Assembly: GCF_001681715.1 (NCBI RefSeq)
Contig: NZ_LNWY01000014.1
Location: forward strand, 186,001-250,000
DNA: 64,000 nucleotides
Direction: 5' to 3'
Source of the DNA: Tritonibacter mobilis
GTDB taxonomy: Bacteria > Pseudomonadota > Alphaproteobacteria > Rhodobacterales > Rhodobacteraceae
Part shown: one piece after another, positions 25,997 through 35,873 of the stretch
How the letters are laid out: each line of letters opens with the position of its first letter
Numbering within the stretch: position 1 is the stretch's first letter
Translations under genes and position numbers: made by a program
Notes under the pieces: generated by a model
What the model was told of the DNA's origin: nothing
Database searches by the model: none
Seen by the model: the letters and a program-made list of their open reading frames with translations, nothing else

Positions 25997-26476
25997 CTAA
26001 CAGGGCCATTTTGCAGTTTCTTTTGAAAAAACTTCGTGGCGCATCTCACTGCCCACGGAAATCCCATAGGATTCAACGATACCGGCGTTGACTTCGAGCA
26101 CCACCAAGACCTTATCGCCCCCGGGGATCGGTGTCAGATCGCCCGGCAAAGCGTTCTTGTGGATATGGCTCACAACGCCGTCCGCACCGACAAAGATCAT
26201 GTCGAGCGGGATTAGCGTGTTTTTCATCCAAAAGGCCACGCGCTGTGGCATCTCATAGATAAAGAGCATGCCAGATCGTTTTGGCATGCTGGGGCGATGC
26301 ATCAACCCCTGAGCGCGTGTTTCGGGGGTGTCGACCACTTCGACCGAAAATCGCGCCTGCCCCCAAGGACCGCGCAGATCGACTTGGTCGCGACTACAGG
26401 CCGCCGCAGCGAGACTGCAGGTCGCCACAAGCCAAAGGGCGGCGGCTGCGATACGCGATGCAGCCACCCTACGCAT
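25997..26476 (-). CDS. DUF192 family exported protein
   Basis: A 159-residue protein with an N-terminal signal sequence (AAAALWLVATCSLAAAACS), possibly a lipoprotein since a Cys follows the hydrophobic core. One DUF192 domain follows (VEVVDTPETRAQGLMHRPSMP, then FWMKNTLIPLDMIFV and VLEVNAG). The family's function is unknown; it forms a small beta-barrel-like fold in the envelope or outside the cell. Its ATG overlaps the stop of the cold-shock gene by one base (TGATG), so the two are co-translated. Confidence 0.92.
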   Translation of the reverse strand: MRRVAASRIAAAALWLVATCSLAAAACSRDQVDLRGPWGQARFSVEVVDTPETRAQGLMHRPSMPKRSGMLFIYEMPQRVAFWMKNTLIPLDMIFVGADGVVSHIHKNALPGDLTPIPGGDKVLVVLEVNAGIVESYGISVGSEMRHEVFSKETAKWPC

Positions 26477-27018
26477 CAGTCGATGTAGTCCACATCGGAT
26501 GAGGCCGCCTCCCAGGCGAGCACATCCACGGCCATTCGTCCGCGCTTGCCTTCGATCACCCGCATTGCGAGCGCCTCTCCGGATTGCACGTCTGACAGAC
26601 CAGACTGGCGCAGCACCTCGACATGCAGGAACACATCTTCGTCGCGCCCGAACACATTGGCAAAGCCAAACCCTTTGGCTTTGTCGAACCACTTGACCCG
26701 TGCGGGCTCCAGCGGTGTGTTGCTGATTTCTTCGTCATCCAACTGCGCCAGATCGCTAAGAACGGGTGTGTCCTCACGTTCTGGTGGGGTAATGGATACG
26801 ATTTCTACCGCCTGCACACCTCGATCTGTGCGATGGGTGACAACTTCAATGCCAGCACCATCGGCAATCGAGCTTTGCCCGAAATTGCGCAGGACGTTTA
26901 CGTGCAAAAGAATATCAGGTCCATTGTCAGGACAGACAATGAATCCATAACCTTTCGCGGGATCAAACCACTTCACTAGTCCACGGACATGCTGCAAACT
27001 GCTCAAATCTTCGGCCAC
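26476..27018 (-). CDS. Double cold-shock-domain protein
   Basis: A 180-residue protein with two cold-shock domains. The first (about residues 10-76) has VKWFDPAKGYGFIVCPD and DILLHVNVL. The second (about 105-172) has VKWFDKAKGFGFANVFG and DVFLHVEVLR. These are the RNP1 and RNP2 nucleic-acid-binding motifs. An acidic linker joins them. Two-domain Csp proteins are typical of Alphaproteobacteria and act as RNA chaperones. It forms an operon with the DUF192 gene. Confidence 0.93.
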   Translation of the reverse strand: MAEDLSSLQHVRGLVKWFDPAKGYGFIVCPDNGPDILLHVNVLRNFGQSSIADGAGIEVVTHRTDRGVQAVEIVSITPPEREDTPVLSDLAQLDDEEISNTPLEPARVKWFDKAKGFGFANVFGRDEDVFLHVEVLRQSGLSDVQSGEALAMRVIEGKRGRMAVDVLAWEAASSDVDYID

Positions 27019-27143
27019 TTGCGAATTCCACCGGTTCGTTTGTTATTTCCGTGTTGCTTCTCGTAACTGCGCGAATTCCGCACAAGAGTTCAAGAGCAAA
27101 AGAGTCAGGAGCCAAAGTGACCGCTAACTGATTTGTCGCAACC

Positions 27144-27749
27144 TTAAGGGCTAAGACGGGTAATTGTCCAATCATCTTGGACATTTTTACGTCGCCAGAC
27201 AAAACGATCGTGTAGTCTGAAGGCACCATCTGCCCAGAATTCTATTTCTGTCGGCACGATACGGTAGCCTCCCCAGAAATGGGGACGTTTGGGATTCGGT
27301 CCTTTTGTCGCGGTGACCTTTGCAACCTCTGCCATAAGTGCGCTGCGCGAAGACAACGGTTGCGATTGTTTTGACGCCCAGGCCCCGAGCCTGCTTTTGA
27401 GCGAGCGTGAGGCGAAATATTCATCCGCTTGCGGCCCATCTTCTTTGCTGACGTGCCCGCGCACCCGGATCTGACGGCGCAAAGACTTCCAATGCATCAC
27501 AAAGGACGCAGTGCCGCTGGCTTCGATTTCCTGCGCCTTGGTGCTCTCGTAGTTTGTGTAAAACACAAAGGCTGCGTCTTCGATTTCTTTCAGCAAAACC
27601 ATACGACTGTTGGGCATCCCGCTGGGGTCCACCGTCGCCAGCGCAATCGCGTTGGGGTCATTGATTTCGGTCTCACTGGCCTCGGCCAGCCATACGCGCG
27701 CTATTTCGAATGGATCGTTCCCTTCGAAGAGCCCCTCTCTGTCCGACAT
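27144..27749 (-). CDS. pdxH: Pyridoxamine 5'-phosphate oxidase
   Basis: A 201-residue FMN enzyme that oxidises pyridoxine or pyridoxamine phosphate to pyridoxal phosphate. Family landmarks are [20 protein letters not shown] (FMN and substrate binding), [10 protein letters not shown], and the C-terminal PDOx signature [19 protein letters not shown] with ITRLSP at the end. The length is slightly short but complete. It is divergent from fabI, with about 140 bases between the starts. Confidence 0.96.
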   Translation of the reverse strand: MSDREGLFEGNDPFEIARVWLAEASETEINDPNAIALATVDPSGMPNSRMVLLKEIEDAAFVFYTNYESTKAQEIEASGTASFVMHWKSLRRQIRVRGHVSKEDGPQADEYFASRSLKSRLGAWASKQSQPLSSRSALMAEVAKVTATKGPNPKRPHFWGGYRIVPTEIEFWADGAFRLHDRFVWRRKNVQDDWTITRLSP

Positions 27750-27891
27750 GATGTTATATCCTTACTGATTGCCTTCGTACTTAGTGACCTTTGTGCCCGA
27801 TTGGAAGGGGCCGGTCGGCGAGTAGACTTGATGCCCTTGTCACAGCGGGCTAAAGGACGTTCTATTAACCGATCACAGGCGGAGAACCTGC

Positions 27892-28698
27892 ATGTCTAGT
27901 CAACTGATGGCCGGAAAACGTGGCCTCATCATGGGCCTGGCCAATGACAAATCCATCGCGTGGGGCATTGCCAAAGCCTGCGCTGAGGCCGGAGCTGAAC
28001 TTGCGTTCTCCTATCAAGGTGAAGCGCTGAAAAAGCGGGTCGACCCGCTGGCGGGCCAGCTTGGCAGTGATATCGTGCTGCCCTGCGATGTCGCAGATGA
28101 GGCGTCCATCGACGCGCTCTTTGCTGCGCTCGAAGAAAAATGGGGCAAGCTCGACTTCATCGTGCACGCCATCGGCTTTTCCGACAAGAGCGAGCTGCGT
28201 GGCCGCTATGTCGACACCAGCCGCGCAAACTTCCAGATGACCATGGATATCTCGGTCTATTCCTTCACAGCCGTTGCAAAACGTGCGGAGAAGATGATGG
28301 ACGCAGGTGGCTCCATGCTCACGCTGACTTATTACGGCGCTGAACAGGTGATGCCGCACTATAATGTGATGGGTGTCGCCAAGGCAGCACTTGAGGCTTC
28401 GGTGAAATACCTGGCCGAGGATCTGGGTAAGGACGGCATCCGCGTCAATGCGATCTCTGCCGGCCCGATCAAGACGCTCGCGGCCTCCGGCATCGGCGAC
28501 TTCCGCTACATCATGAAGTGGAACGAGTACAACTCGCCCCTGCGCCGCAATGTGACCACCGATGACGTGGGCAAATCCGCGCTGTATCTCCTATCGGATC
28601 TGGCTTCGGGTGTCACCGGCGAGAACCTGCATGTGGATGCGGGCTATCACGTGGTCGGCATGAAGGCCGTGGACGCCCCGGATATCGAGAAAGGCTAA
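27892..28698 (+). CDS. fabI: Enoyl-ACP reductase (NADH)
   Basis: A 268-residue short-chain dehydrogenase of the FabI type, catalysing the last reduction in each round of fatty acid elongation. The nucleotide-binding start is GLIMGLANDKSIAWGIA. The Tyr-x6-Lys active site lies at about residues 150-165 (ALTLTYYGAEQVMPHYNVMG then VAKAAL). ISAGPIKTLAASGI is the substrate-binding loop. This is the triclosan-target class. It is followed six bases later by the gpt gene. Confidence 0.96.
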   Translation: MSSQLMAGKRGLIMGLANDKSIAWGIAKACAEAGAELAFSYQGEALKKRVDPLAGQLGSDIVLPCDVADEASIDALFAALEEKWGKLDFIVHAIGFSDKSELRGRYVDTSRANFQMTMDISVYSFTAVAKRAEKMMDAGGSMLTLTYYGAEQVMPHYNVMGVAKAALEASVKYLAEDLGKDGIRVNAISAGPIKTLAASGIGDFRYIMKWNEYNSPLRRNVTTDDVGKSALYLLSDLASGVTGENLHVDAGYHVVGMKAVDAPDIEKG

Positions 28699-28704
28699 CC
28701 CCAG

Positions 28705-29235
28705 ATGAGCACCAAGGACCCGAGCCGCCTGCCCCATGAAAAGGGGTTTCACATCTCTTGGGATCAGATCCACCGTGACAGCCGCGCGCTGGCGTGGCGT
28801 CTGGACGGGCTCGGGCCCGATGATGGCCACTGGCGCGCGGTTGTGGCGATCACCCGCGGCGGCATGGCGCCGGCGATGATCGTGGCGCGCGAACTCGACA
28901 TTCGCACCGTCGATACGATCAGCGTCAAATCCTATCATTCCGGCGGCGGCAAGGCCGATCAGCGCCGCGAGGCCGAAGTACTAAAAAGTCCTGACGCAGA
29001 GATGATGGGCGACGGCACCGGCATCCTGATCGTCGACGATCTGGTTGACTCGGGCAAGACGCTGGAACTGGTGCGCAGCCGTTACCCAAAGGCGCATCTG
29101 GCGACCGTCTATGCAAAACCGCAGGGCGAACCACAGGTCGATACATTTATCACCGGCGTCAGCCAGGATACGTGGATCTTCTTTCCGTGGGATATGGCGC
29201 TGCAATATGTTGAGCCCTACCGCGGCACTGATTGA
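28705..29235 (+). CDS. gpt: Xanthine (purine) phosphoribosyltransferase
   Basis: A 176-residue type I phosphoribosyltransferase. The PRPP-binding motif is [17 protein letters not shown] (about residue 108), and [18 protein letters not shown] and SVKSYHSGG match the Gpt family. It salvages xanthine and guanine. It is six bases downstream of fabI on the same strand and followed by a strong terminator, so the two form a short operon. Confidence 0.93.
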   Translation: MSTKDPSRLPHEKGFHISWDQIHRDSRALAWRLDGLGPDDGHWRAVVAITRGGMAPAMIVARELDIRTVDTISVKSYHSGGGKADQRREAEVLKSPDAEMMGDGTGILIVDDLVDSGKTLELVRSRYPKAHLATVYAKPQGEPQVDTFITGVSQDTWIFFPWDMALQYVEPYRGTD

Positions 29236-29260
29236 CGTAGGGTTATTTTACAAATTAAAT

Positions 29261-29290
29261 AAAACGCGCCCTAAACGGCGCGTTTTTTCT
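29261..29290 (+). terminator. Terminator after gpt
   Basis: The hairpin AAAACGCGCC / GGCGCGTTTT with loop CTAAAC is followed by a T-run (TTCTTTT). It ends the fabI-gpt unit. Confidence 0.92.
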
Positions 29291-29388
29291 TTTCGGCTCT
29301 CCGGTTTCGTCCTCTTGCTTTGGGCAATTGAAATCGACCAAATGGCAAAAATCCGCGTATTGCGTGAGACTTAAAAAAGGAATTTCCG

Positions 29389-30564
29389 ATGCATCTTGCC
29401 AGAACCAACGCCACTTTCGTTTCTCCGATCGTGGAATCCCGGCGCTGGCTGCAGGGGGTTACGTTTTCCGAGGACCAGCCGCTTTTAAATCTCAGCCAAG
29501 CTGCCCCGGCAGATCCACCACCGACAGGTTTACGTCAGGCAATGGCTGAGGCGGTATTGAACCAAACCAGCGCCCATCTTTATGGACCTGTGTTGGGCAA
29601 CCCGGATTTACGGGCGGCATTGGCAGAACAGATCAGTCGCCACTATGAGACCGAAGTTACCGCCGAAGAGGTCGCCATCACCTCAGGCTGCAATCAGGCT
29701 TTTGCGGCCACGATCCAGAGCCTCTGTGCTGAGGGCGACGAGGTGATCCTGCCGACGCCTTGGTATTTCAATCACAAAATGTGGCTCGATATGCAGGGGG
29801 TCACCACCCTGCCCTTGGCCGTCGGCGCGGGGATGCTGCCCGAGGTCGACAAGGCCGAAGCGCTGATTACCGACCGGACCCGCGCCATTGCGTTGGTCAC
29901 CCCCAACAACCCCTGCGGCGTCGAGTATCCTGCTGCGCTCCTTGATGCGTTCTATGATCTGGCGCAGCGATATGGGCTGACGCTTATTGTGGATGAGACT
30001 TATCGTGATTTTGACAGTCGCTCCGGCGCGCCGCACGGCCTGTTCCAGCGCAGCGATTGGCATAACACGCTGGTCCACCTCTATTCCTTCTCCAAAGCCT
30101 ATCGCCTCACAGGCCACCGCGTCGGAGCCATCGCCGCCGCCCCCGCGCGCTTGCTTGAGATGGAGAAGTTCCTCGACACGGTGACCATCTGCCCCGCACA
30201 GGTCGGCCAGATCGGGGCCAAATGGGGGATCGAGAATCTCGACCAGTGGCTTGCAGGCGAACGGGCAGAGATCCTGAAGCGCCGCGCCGCGATTGAGGCG
30301 GGGTTTGCGCCCCTCTCCGACAAAGGCTGGCAGCTGTTGGGCCTCGGCGCATATTTTGCCTATGTCGCGCATCCGTTTGAACAAAGCTCCGATGAGATCG
30401 CCCAACGGCTCCTGCGGGAGGCGGGAATGCTCCTGTTGCCGGGCACCATGTTTACCCCGGAGGGCGCGCCAGAAGGCCATCGTCAGTTCCGCATCGCGTT
30501 CGCCAATGTGGACGAGAGCGGCATCCACGAGATGCTCTCGCGTCTTGCGAAATTTGCCGGGTAA
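29389..30564 (+). CDS. PLP-dependent class I/II aminotransferase
   Basis: A 391-residue fold-type I aminotransferase. It has ITSGCNQAFAATIQSL (phosphate-binding region), the conserved TPNNPCG (about residue 165), DETYRDF, and the PLP-lysine in YSFSKAYRLTGHRVG (about residue 232). The C-terminal Arg-containing GHRQFRIAFAN binds the substrate carboxylate. Substrate cannot be told from sequence; aspartate or aromatic amino acids are usual. It is monocistronic, with GGAA before the ATG. Confidence 0.92.
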   Translation: MHLARTNATFVSPIVESRRWLQGVTFSEDQPLLNLSQAAPADPPPTGLRQAMAEAVLNQTSAHLYGPVLGNPDLRAALAEQISRHYETEVTAEEVAITSGCNQAFAATIQSLCAEGDEVILPTPWYFNHKMWLDMQGVTTLPLAVGAGMLPEVDKAEALITDRTRAIALVTPNNPCGVEYPAALLDAFYDLAQRYGLTLIVDETYRDFDSRSGAPHGLFQRSDWHNTLVHLYSFSKAYRLTGHRVGAIAAAPARLLEMEKFLDTVTICPAQVGQIGAKWGIENLDQWLAGERAEILKRRAAIEAGFAPLSDKGWQLLGLGAYFAYVAHPFEQSSDEIAQRLLREAGMLLLPGTMFTPEGAPEGHRQFRIAFANVDESGIHEMLSRLAKFAG

Positions 30565-30722
30565 CAAAACCTCTACACCTCTGCCGCCCTCGACGCTTGC
30601 TCCTGCCGGGGCAGACGCGTATTCAGGGCGGCAACAGGAGACAGCCGACCCAGTCGGCACAATATGGCCGCCCGGCACCCGTCCCGGCGCGCCGCCAAAA
30701 GACGACATAAAGGGCCGCAGGC

Positions 30723-32558
30723 ATGAAAAACCTCTCAAAGACCTTCGTTTGGATCCTTATGGGTCTGTTGTTCGTGGGGCTTGCGGGCTTTGGTGCGATC
30801 AACGTATCCGGCACCACACGCACGCTGGCCACCGTCGGCGACGCAACGGTCAGCGTCGACGACTACGCGCGCGCACTTCAGCAGGAGCAACGCGCCATTC
30901 AGGCCCAGTCCGGACGGTCGATCCCACTCTCGCAGCTGATTTCCATGGGCGTGGACCGCGGCGTGCTCTCCGGCTTGGTGGCCTCTGCCGCACTGGACAA
31001 TGAACTTGGCGAACTTGGCCTCTCCGTAGGCGATGAGGTGCTGCTCAAAGAAATCACCCAGATTTCTGCCTTTCAGGGCTCAGATGGCAGCTTCAGCCGC
31101 GACAACTATCGTTTTGCTCTTGATAACGCAGGCCTCTCCGAGGCTGATTTCGAAGAAGATATGCGTTCCGAGACTGCCCGTACCCTGCTGCAAGGTGCCA
31201 TCACCGGCGGCACCCGCATGCCCGCCGTGCTGGGAGAGACGCTCACCGATTACATTGGCGCGCGCCGCAGCTTTGCCTATGTGCGCCTCTCCGAGAATGA
31301 CGTGATCCTCACCGCTGTTGAACCCACAGAGGATGAGCTGAAAACCTTCTATGAGACCCATATCGAGGATTTCACCCTGCCCGAGACCAAGGTCATCACC
31401 TATGTGGCCCTGCGCCCCGATGCGCTGGTGGATGAGGTCGAAGTGGACGAAACAGCCCTGCGCGCACTCTATGAAGAGCGCGATGCAGAGTTCAACGTCC
31501 CCGAGCGCCGTCTGGTCGAACAACTGGTTTTCCCAAATGAAGATGCGGCCGCAACCGCCAAGGCGCAACTGGACGTGGGCGGCACCACTTTTGAAACCCT
31601 CGTTGAAGAACGCGAACTGACGCTGTCGGATATCGACATGGGCGACGTGGCAATCGACACGTTGGGCGCGGCAGGCGAGGCGGTGTTTGCCGCAGAGGTT
31701 GGCGATGTCGTTGGCCCGCTGCCGTCGGACTTTGGCCCGGCGCTCTATCGTGTAAACGGTGTGCTTGAGGCCAATTTCACCAGTTTTGAGGACGCGCTGC
31801 CGACTCTGCGCGAAGAACTGGCACTGGACCGCGCCCGCCGCGTGATCGAGACCCGCTCTGAAGGTATCGATGATGCGCTTGCCGGCGGGGCCACCCTCGA
31901 AGATCTGGCCAAAGAGGAAAACGGCATGGTGCTGGGTCAACTTGATTGGACCGCAGACACCACAGACGATATTGCCGCTTATGACACCTTCCGCAATGCG
32001 GCAGAGGCGGTCACGGTCGAGGACTTCCCTGCAGTGGACTACCTTGAGGATGGCAGCCTCTTTGCCCTGCGCCTTGATGAGGTGCTGGCCCCCCGTCCCC
32101 AGCCGTTTGAGGATGCCCGCACCGCCGTTACCGAAGCCTTCAAAGGCGACCGGATCGCCAAGGCACTGGCAGAGCAGGCCGACCAGATCAAAGCGGCGAC
32201 CGAGGCCAATGACGGCCAGTTCCCCGAGGACCGCGAGGTGGTTGAACAGACCGGCCTCACCCGCACGGCTTATCTCGATCAGACCCCGGTTGATCTGCTC
32301 AATCAGGTATTTGAGATGGAAGTGGGCGAGGTTCGCGTGGTTTCTGACGCCGAGGGCACCGTGGTTGTGCGTCTCGATGAAACCCTGCCGCCCGATGATG
32401 GCAACGACATGCAATTCCTGACGCAGGCTCTGAATGAGCAACTGAATCAGTCCCTGTCGAATGAGATCTTCCAGATCTATCTGCAAGCGGTGCAGTCACG
32501 CGCGCGTCCGCAGGTGAACCAACAGGCGGTGAATTCAGTTCACGCCACCTTTCAATAA
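30723..32558 (+). CDS. PpiD-like periplasmic peptidyl-prolyl isomerase/chaperone
   Basis: A 611-residue membrane-anchored protein. One N-terminal transmembrane helix (VWILMGLLFVGLAGFGAI) is followed by a SurA-like N-terminal chaperone region (about 35-200) and a parvulin-like region (about 230-360, FNVPERRLVEQLVF). Further helical segments fill the C-terminal part. PpiD proteins help fold proteins as they leave the Sec translocon. Catalytic parvulin residues are poorly conserved, so chaperoning may dominate. trpE starts 23 bases after its stop, so the two may be co-transcribed. Confidence 0.9.
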   Translation: MKNLSKTFVWILMGLLFVGLAGFGAINVSGTTRTLATVGDATVSVDDYARALQQEQRAIQAQSGRSIPLSQLISMGVDRGVLSGLVASAALDNELGELGLSVGDEVLLKEITQISAFQGSDGSFSRDNYRFALDNAGLSEADFEEDMRSETARTLLQGAITGGTRMPAVLGETLTDYIGARRSFAYVRLSENDVILTAVEPTEDELKTFYETHIEDFTLPETKVITYVALRPDALVDEVEVDETALRALYEERDAEFNVPERRLVEQLVFPNEDAAATAKAQLDVGGTTFETLVEERELTLSDIDMGDVAIDTLGAAGEAVFAAEVGDVVGPLPSDFGPALYRVNGVLEANFTSFEDALPTLREELALDRARRVIETRSEGIDDALAGGATLEDLAKEENGMVLGQLDWTADTTDDIAAYDTFRNAAEAVTVEDFPAVDYLEDGSLFALRLDEVLAPRPQPFEDARTAVTEAFKGDRIAKALAEQADQIKAATEANDGQFPEDREVVEQTGLTRTAYLDQTPVDLLNQVFEMEVGEVRVVSDAEGTVVVRLDETLPPDDGNDMQFLTQALNEQLNQSLSNEIFQIYLQAVQSRARPQVNQQAVNSVHATFQ

Positions 32559-32581
32559 CTAAGCACGAGGCGCATGCGCTC

Positions 32582-34093
32582 ATGGCCCTGATCCCCGACT
32601 TCGACACATTCGCCAAAGCCTATGAGGCAGGCGAAAACCAGGTGGTCTACACACGGCTTGCCGCCGATCTGGATACGCCCGTCTCCTTGATGCTGAAACT
32701 CACCGGCGCACAGAAGGATGCCTTCATGCTGGAATCGGTGACCGGCGGTGAGGTGCGCGGGCGCTATTCCATCATCGGTATGAAGCCAGACCTGATCTGG
32801 CGCGCGCGGGGCGAACAGGCAGAGATCAACCGCGCCGCCCGCTTTGATCCCGACGGATTTGCCCCTGTCGAGGGCAATCCGCTCGACACATTGCGCGCGC
32901 TGCTGGCCGAAAGCCGCATCGACCTGCCCGATGATCTGCCGCAGGCGGCGGCAGGGCTGTTTGGCTATCTGGGCTATGACATGATCCGCCATGTGGAGCA
33001 TCTGCCCCATGTGAACCCCGACCCGCTGGGCCTGCCCGATGCGGTGATGATCCGCCCCTCTGCGGTGGCGGTGCTGGACGGCGTGAAGGGCGAGGTCACG
33101 GTGGTCTCTCCCGCGTGGGTCAGCGACGGGCAATCGGCGCGTGCGGCCTATGCACAGGCTGCCGAACGCGTGATGGATGCGGTGCGCGATCTCGAACGCG
33201 CCATGCCCGCCGAGACCCGTGATCTGGGCGAGGCGCGCGAGGTGGCCCCGCCGGTCTCAAACTTTACCAAGGACGGCTATATGGCCGCCGTGGAAAAGGC
33301 CAAGGATTACATCCGCGCCGGGGACATCTTTCAGGTGGTGCCCGCACAGCGCTGGACGCAGGATTTCCCGCAGCCGCCTTTTGCGCTTTATCGCTCGCTC
33401 CGGCGCACCAACCCCTCGCCGTTCATGTTCTACTTCAACTTCGGTGGCTTCCAGGTGATTGGTGCCAGCCCCGAGATCCTCGTGCGGGTCTTTGGCAACG
33501 AGGTCACCATTCGCCCCATCGCTGGCACCCGTCCGCGCGGGGCCACCCCCGAAGAGGACAAGGCGCTGGAACAGGATCTGCTGGCCGACAAGAAAGAGCT
33601 GGCCGAGCATCTGATGCTGTTGGATCTGGGCCGCAACGATGTGGGCCGCGTCGCCAAGATCGGCACCGTGCGCCCCACCGAAGAGTTCATCATCGAGCGT
33701 TACAGCCACGTGATGCATATCGTCTCCAACGTGGTCGGCGAGCTGCACGAGGACAAAGACGCGCTGGATGCGTTTTTTGCGGGCATGCCTGCGGGCACGG
33801 TGTCCGGTGCGCCCAAGGTGCGCGCGATGGAGATCATCGACGAGCTGGAGCCGGAAAAACGCGGCATCTATGGCGGCGGTGTCGGCTATTTCAGTGCCGG
33901 GGGCGACATGGATATGTGTATCGCCCTGCGTACCGCGATCGTGCAGGACCAAAAGCTCTATATTCAGGCCGGGGGCGGCGTTGTCTACGACAGCGACCCG
34001 GAAGCGGAGTATATGGAGACTGTGCATAAATCCAACGCGATCCGCCGCGCGGCTGCGGATGCCGCACGCTTTACCGGCGATGGCAACCGCTGA
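32582..34093 (+). CDS. trpE: Anthranilate synthase component I
   Basis: A 503-residue chorismate-utilising enzyme. The C-terminal catalytic domain shows IRAGDIFQVVPAQRW, PSPFMFYFNFGG, IRPIAGTRPRGATPEED and MPAGTVSGAPKVRAMEII. The N-terminal part holds the tryptophan feedback pocket (LESVTGGEVRGRYSIIG). It makes anthranilate with the TrpG subunit, whose gene lies 1.8 kb downstream beyond an oppositely oriented gene. No leader-peptide attenuator is evident in the 23-base gap after ppiD. Confidence 0.97.
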   Translation: MALIPDFDTFAKAYEAGENQVVYTRLAADLDTPVSLMLKLTGAQKDAFMLESVTGGEVRGRYSIIGMKPDLIWRARGEQAEINRAARFDPDGFAPVEGNPLDTLRALLAESRIDLPDDLPQAAAGLFGYLGYDMIRHVEHLPHVNPDPLGLPDAVMIRPSAVAVLDGVKGEVTVVSPAWVSDGQSARAAYAQAAERVMDAVRDLERAMPAETRDLGEAREVAPPVSNFTKDGYMAAVEKAKDYIRAGDIFQVVPAQRWTQDFPQPPFALYRSLRRTNPSPFMFYFNFGGFQVIGASPEILVRVFGNEVTIRPIAGTRPRGATPEEDKALEQDLLADKKELAEHLMLLDLGRNDVGRVAKIGTVRPTEEFIIERYSHVMHIVSNVVGELHEDKDALDAFFAGMPAGTVSGAPKVRAMEIIDELEPEKRGIYGGGVGYFSAGGDMDMCIALRTAIVQDQKLYIQAGGGVVYDSDPEAEYMETVHKSNAIRRAAADAARFTGDGNR

Positions 34094-34113
34094 GAAAACA
34101 TGACCCCAAAATG

Positions 34114-34151
34114 AAAAACGCGCTCCCGAGACCATCGTGGAGCGCGTTTTT
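34114..34151. terminator. Bidirectional terminator between trpE and deacetylase gene
   Basis: A 13-bp stem (AAAAACGCGCTCC / GGAGCGCGTTTTT) with an A-run on one side and a T-run on the other separates the convergent trpE and deacetylase-like genes and can stop both transcripts. Confidence 0.93.
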
Positions 34152-34172
34152 GTATCTCAGATCGGACGTGGC

Positions 34173-35672
34173 CTACTGCGCATTCGGCTCCAGCAGGCGT
34201 TTGAGGCTGGTGGAGATGGGCACCAGCTCGACCCGGCTTGCCCGGTCTTGCAAGCCCCAGATCAGCAAAGCGGAAATGGTATCCGGTTTCAAACGCCCAA
34301 GCATGATCACCGCGCCTTCCTGACCGGAGCGGAATGCCGCCTGATCGAGGAAGCGACGCATGGCGCGCGGATCTTGTCCGGCACCGTCAAAATCGCGGAA
34401 CACCACGCCCGAGGGGATGCCATCGCGCAGCGCCATTTTCTGCACCGTGTTCAGACCATTGTCCTGCAACACCAGCCCATAGCCCAGATCTGCCGCGATG
34501 GTTGCCACCTGATCCGCCAAGGGCCGATTGCCCTGCACGCCACTATCGATTCCCTCAAGAATGCCCACCGCCTCAGGCAAGCGGTCAAACCACACGGGCA
34601 TCGCAGTTTCCGCGTCCTGCGGCTGGCCTTCACGCGGCAGATCTGCCAGCACCATGACCTCAAACCCAGCCGCCCGGCGCGCTTTCATGCGCGCCACGGC
34701 GTCCGGGTCGCTTGGGTCAATGGCAAAGGTCAGCGGATAGGGGAAATCTTCCAATGCCTCGGCCCCGACCGCGCCCTCTTCCTCAATCAGGATGATCGAC
34801 ATCAACGGCACGCCGGGCTCCGGGCTTGCAGGTTCCGCGTTGCGTACAAACGGCGGCGTCTCGGGCGTCGCTTCCGCACCCGTCTCAGGCGCGGCTTTAT
34901 TGCGCTCTGTAAGGGGCACCACGCGCGTGCCGATGCTCGGCCCCGGCTCGGTGCCCGCATCGCCAGCGGTTTGCGGCAGATCTGCGATCCTCAACTCGCC
35001 CGCGTCATTCTCGCCCGTCTCATCCGATCTGACCGAGGGCGTCGTCAGGTTTGGCGAGGGCGTGGCATCGGGCGGCGTGCCGATCCCCGGTGCCTCAACC
35101 GCTGCACTATCAAGCCGCACCGGAGCAGGCGTGTCCTCTGCCTCCTGCGTCAGTTCAGGCGCGGGTGTTTCTTCTTCGGGTGCGCTCAGCGCAGGCTCCC
35201 CGCTGTCCGCAACCTCGGGGGCGGCGGCAGGGTCATTCACGACCGCAGGCGATTCTTCCACGAGAGGCGCTGCGGGTTGTGTGCTATCACCTGCATCCGT
35301 TCCCGGCAAAGGATCATCCGATGCAACCGAAATCTCGGGCGCGTCGACACCTTCTGGCGCGGAGTCCAGCGCAGCCTCCGTCTCGGTGGATACAGCCGGG
35401 CGCTCTGGTGCGGTGGTGTCGATCTCACTGGGCGCATCGTCACTGATGGTTCCTTCAGCGGTCGGCTCGGCGGGGGCCGTCTCAACCACATCCGCATCGC
35501 TGCCCGGTGTATCAAGGCTCTGTGTCGGTGTTTCACGCGGCTCCAGCGTCGTGGTCGGCGTATCATGTGAGACATCAACCGCCTGCGGCAAGGGTGTCGA
35601 CAGTGACCAGACCGCCGCCCCAGCAACCGCGACCAGCGCCCCAACGCTTACGCCACCCAGAAATCCTCGCAT
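34173..35672 (-). CDS. Divergent polysaccharide deacetylase family protein
   Basis: A 499-residue protein. It begins with a transmembrane or signal helix (GGVSVGALVAVAGAAVWSL). A roughly 250-residue low-complexity linker rich in Pro, Thr, Glu, Ser and Ala follows, then a C-terminal divergent polysaccharide deacetylase domain (LTFAIDPSDPDAVARMK, FEVMVLADLPREG, VFRDFDG). The domain probably works in the periplasm on a glycan, but the substrate is unknown. The ATG at 35672 puts the membrane helix at the N-terminus. The gene splits the trp genes and reads the other way. Confidence 0.88.
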   Translation of the reverse strand: MRGFLGGVSVGALVAVAGAAVWSLSTPLPQAVDVSHDTPTTTLEPRETPTQSLDTPGSDADVVETAPAEPTAEGTISDDAPSEIDTTAPERPAVSTETEAALDSAPEGVDAPEISVASDDPLPGTDAGDSTQPAAPLVEESPAVVNDPAAAPEVADSGEPALSAPEEETPAPELTQEAEDTPAPVRLDSAAVEAPGIGTPPDATPSPNLTTPSVRSDETGENDAGELRIADLPQTAGDAGTEPGPSIGTRVVPLTERNKAAPETGAEATPETPPFVRNAEPASPEPGVPLMSIILIEEEGAVGAEALEDFPYPLTFAIDPSDPDAVARMKARRAAGFEVMVLADLPREGQPQDAETAMPVWFDRLPEAVGILEGIDSGVQGNRPLADQVATIAADLGYGLVLQDNGLNTVQKMALRDGIPSGVVFRDFDGAGQDPRAMRRFLDQAAFRSGQEGAVIMLGRLKPDTISALLIWGLQDRASRVELVPISTSLKRLLEPNAQ

Positions 35673-35873
35673 GCCTGTTTCGCCCTCTTGCCTGTGCCCG
35701 TTTTCCTGCGCGCGCCCCAAAACGAGGTGCCTCAGCTCCGGTCATCTTCTCCGTCTGACGCGCGTCAGCCCGGATGTGCCCTTGACGCTGCCGCGCATCC
35801 CTGAACATGTATGGTCCCACACACTATACTGCGGCGCGGCCCCCGCCCGCCACCCTTAAAAGAGCGTCCCAAG

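Noticed and set aside
34137-35570. Plus-strand frame opposite the deacetylase-like gene
   Set aside because: It is Arg/His-rich low-complexity antisense of the Pro/Thr/Glu linker, without a ribosome binding site. The minus-strand protein has a membrane helix and a recognisable domain.
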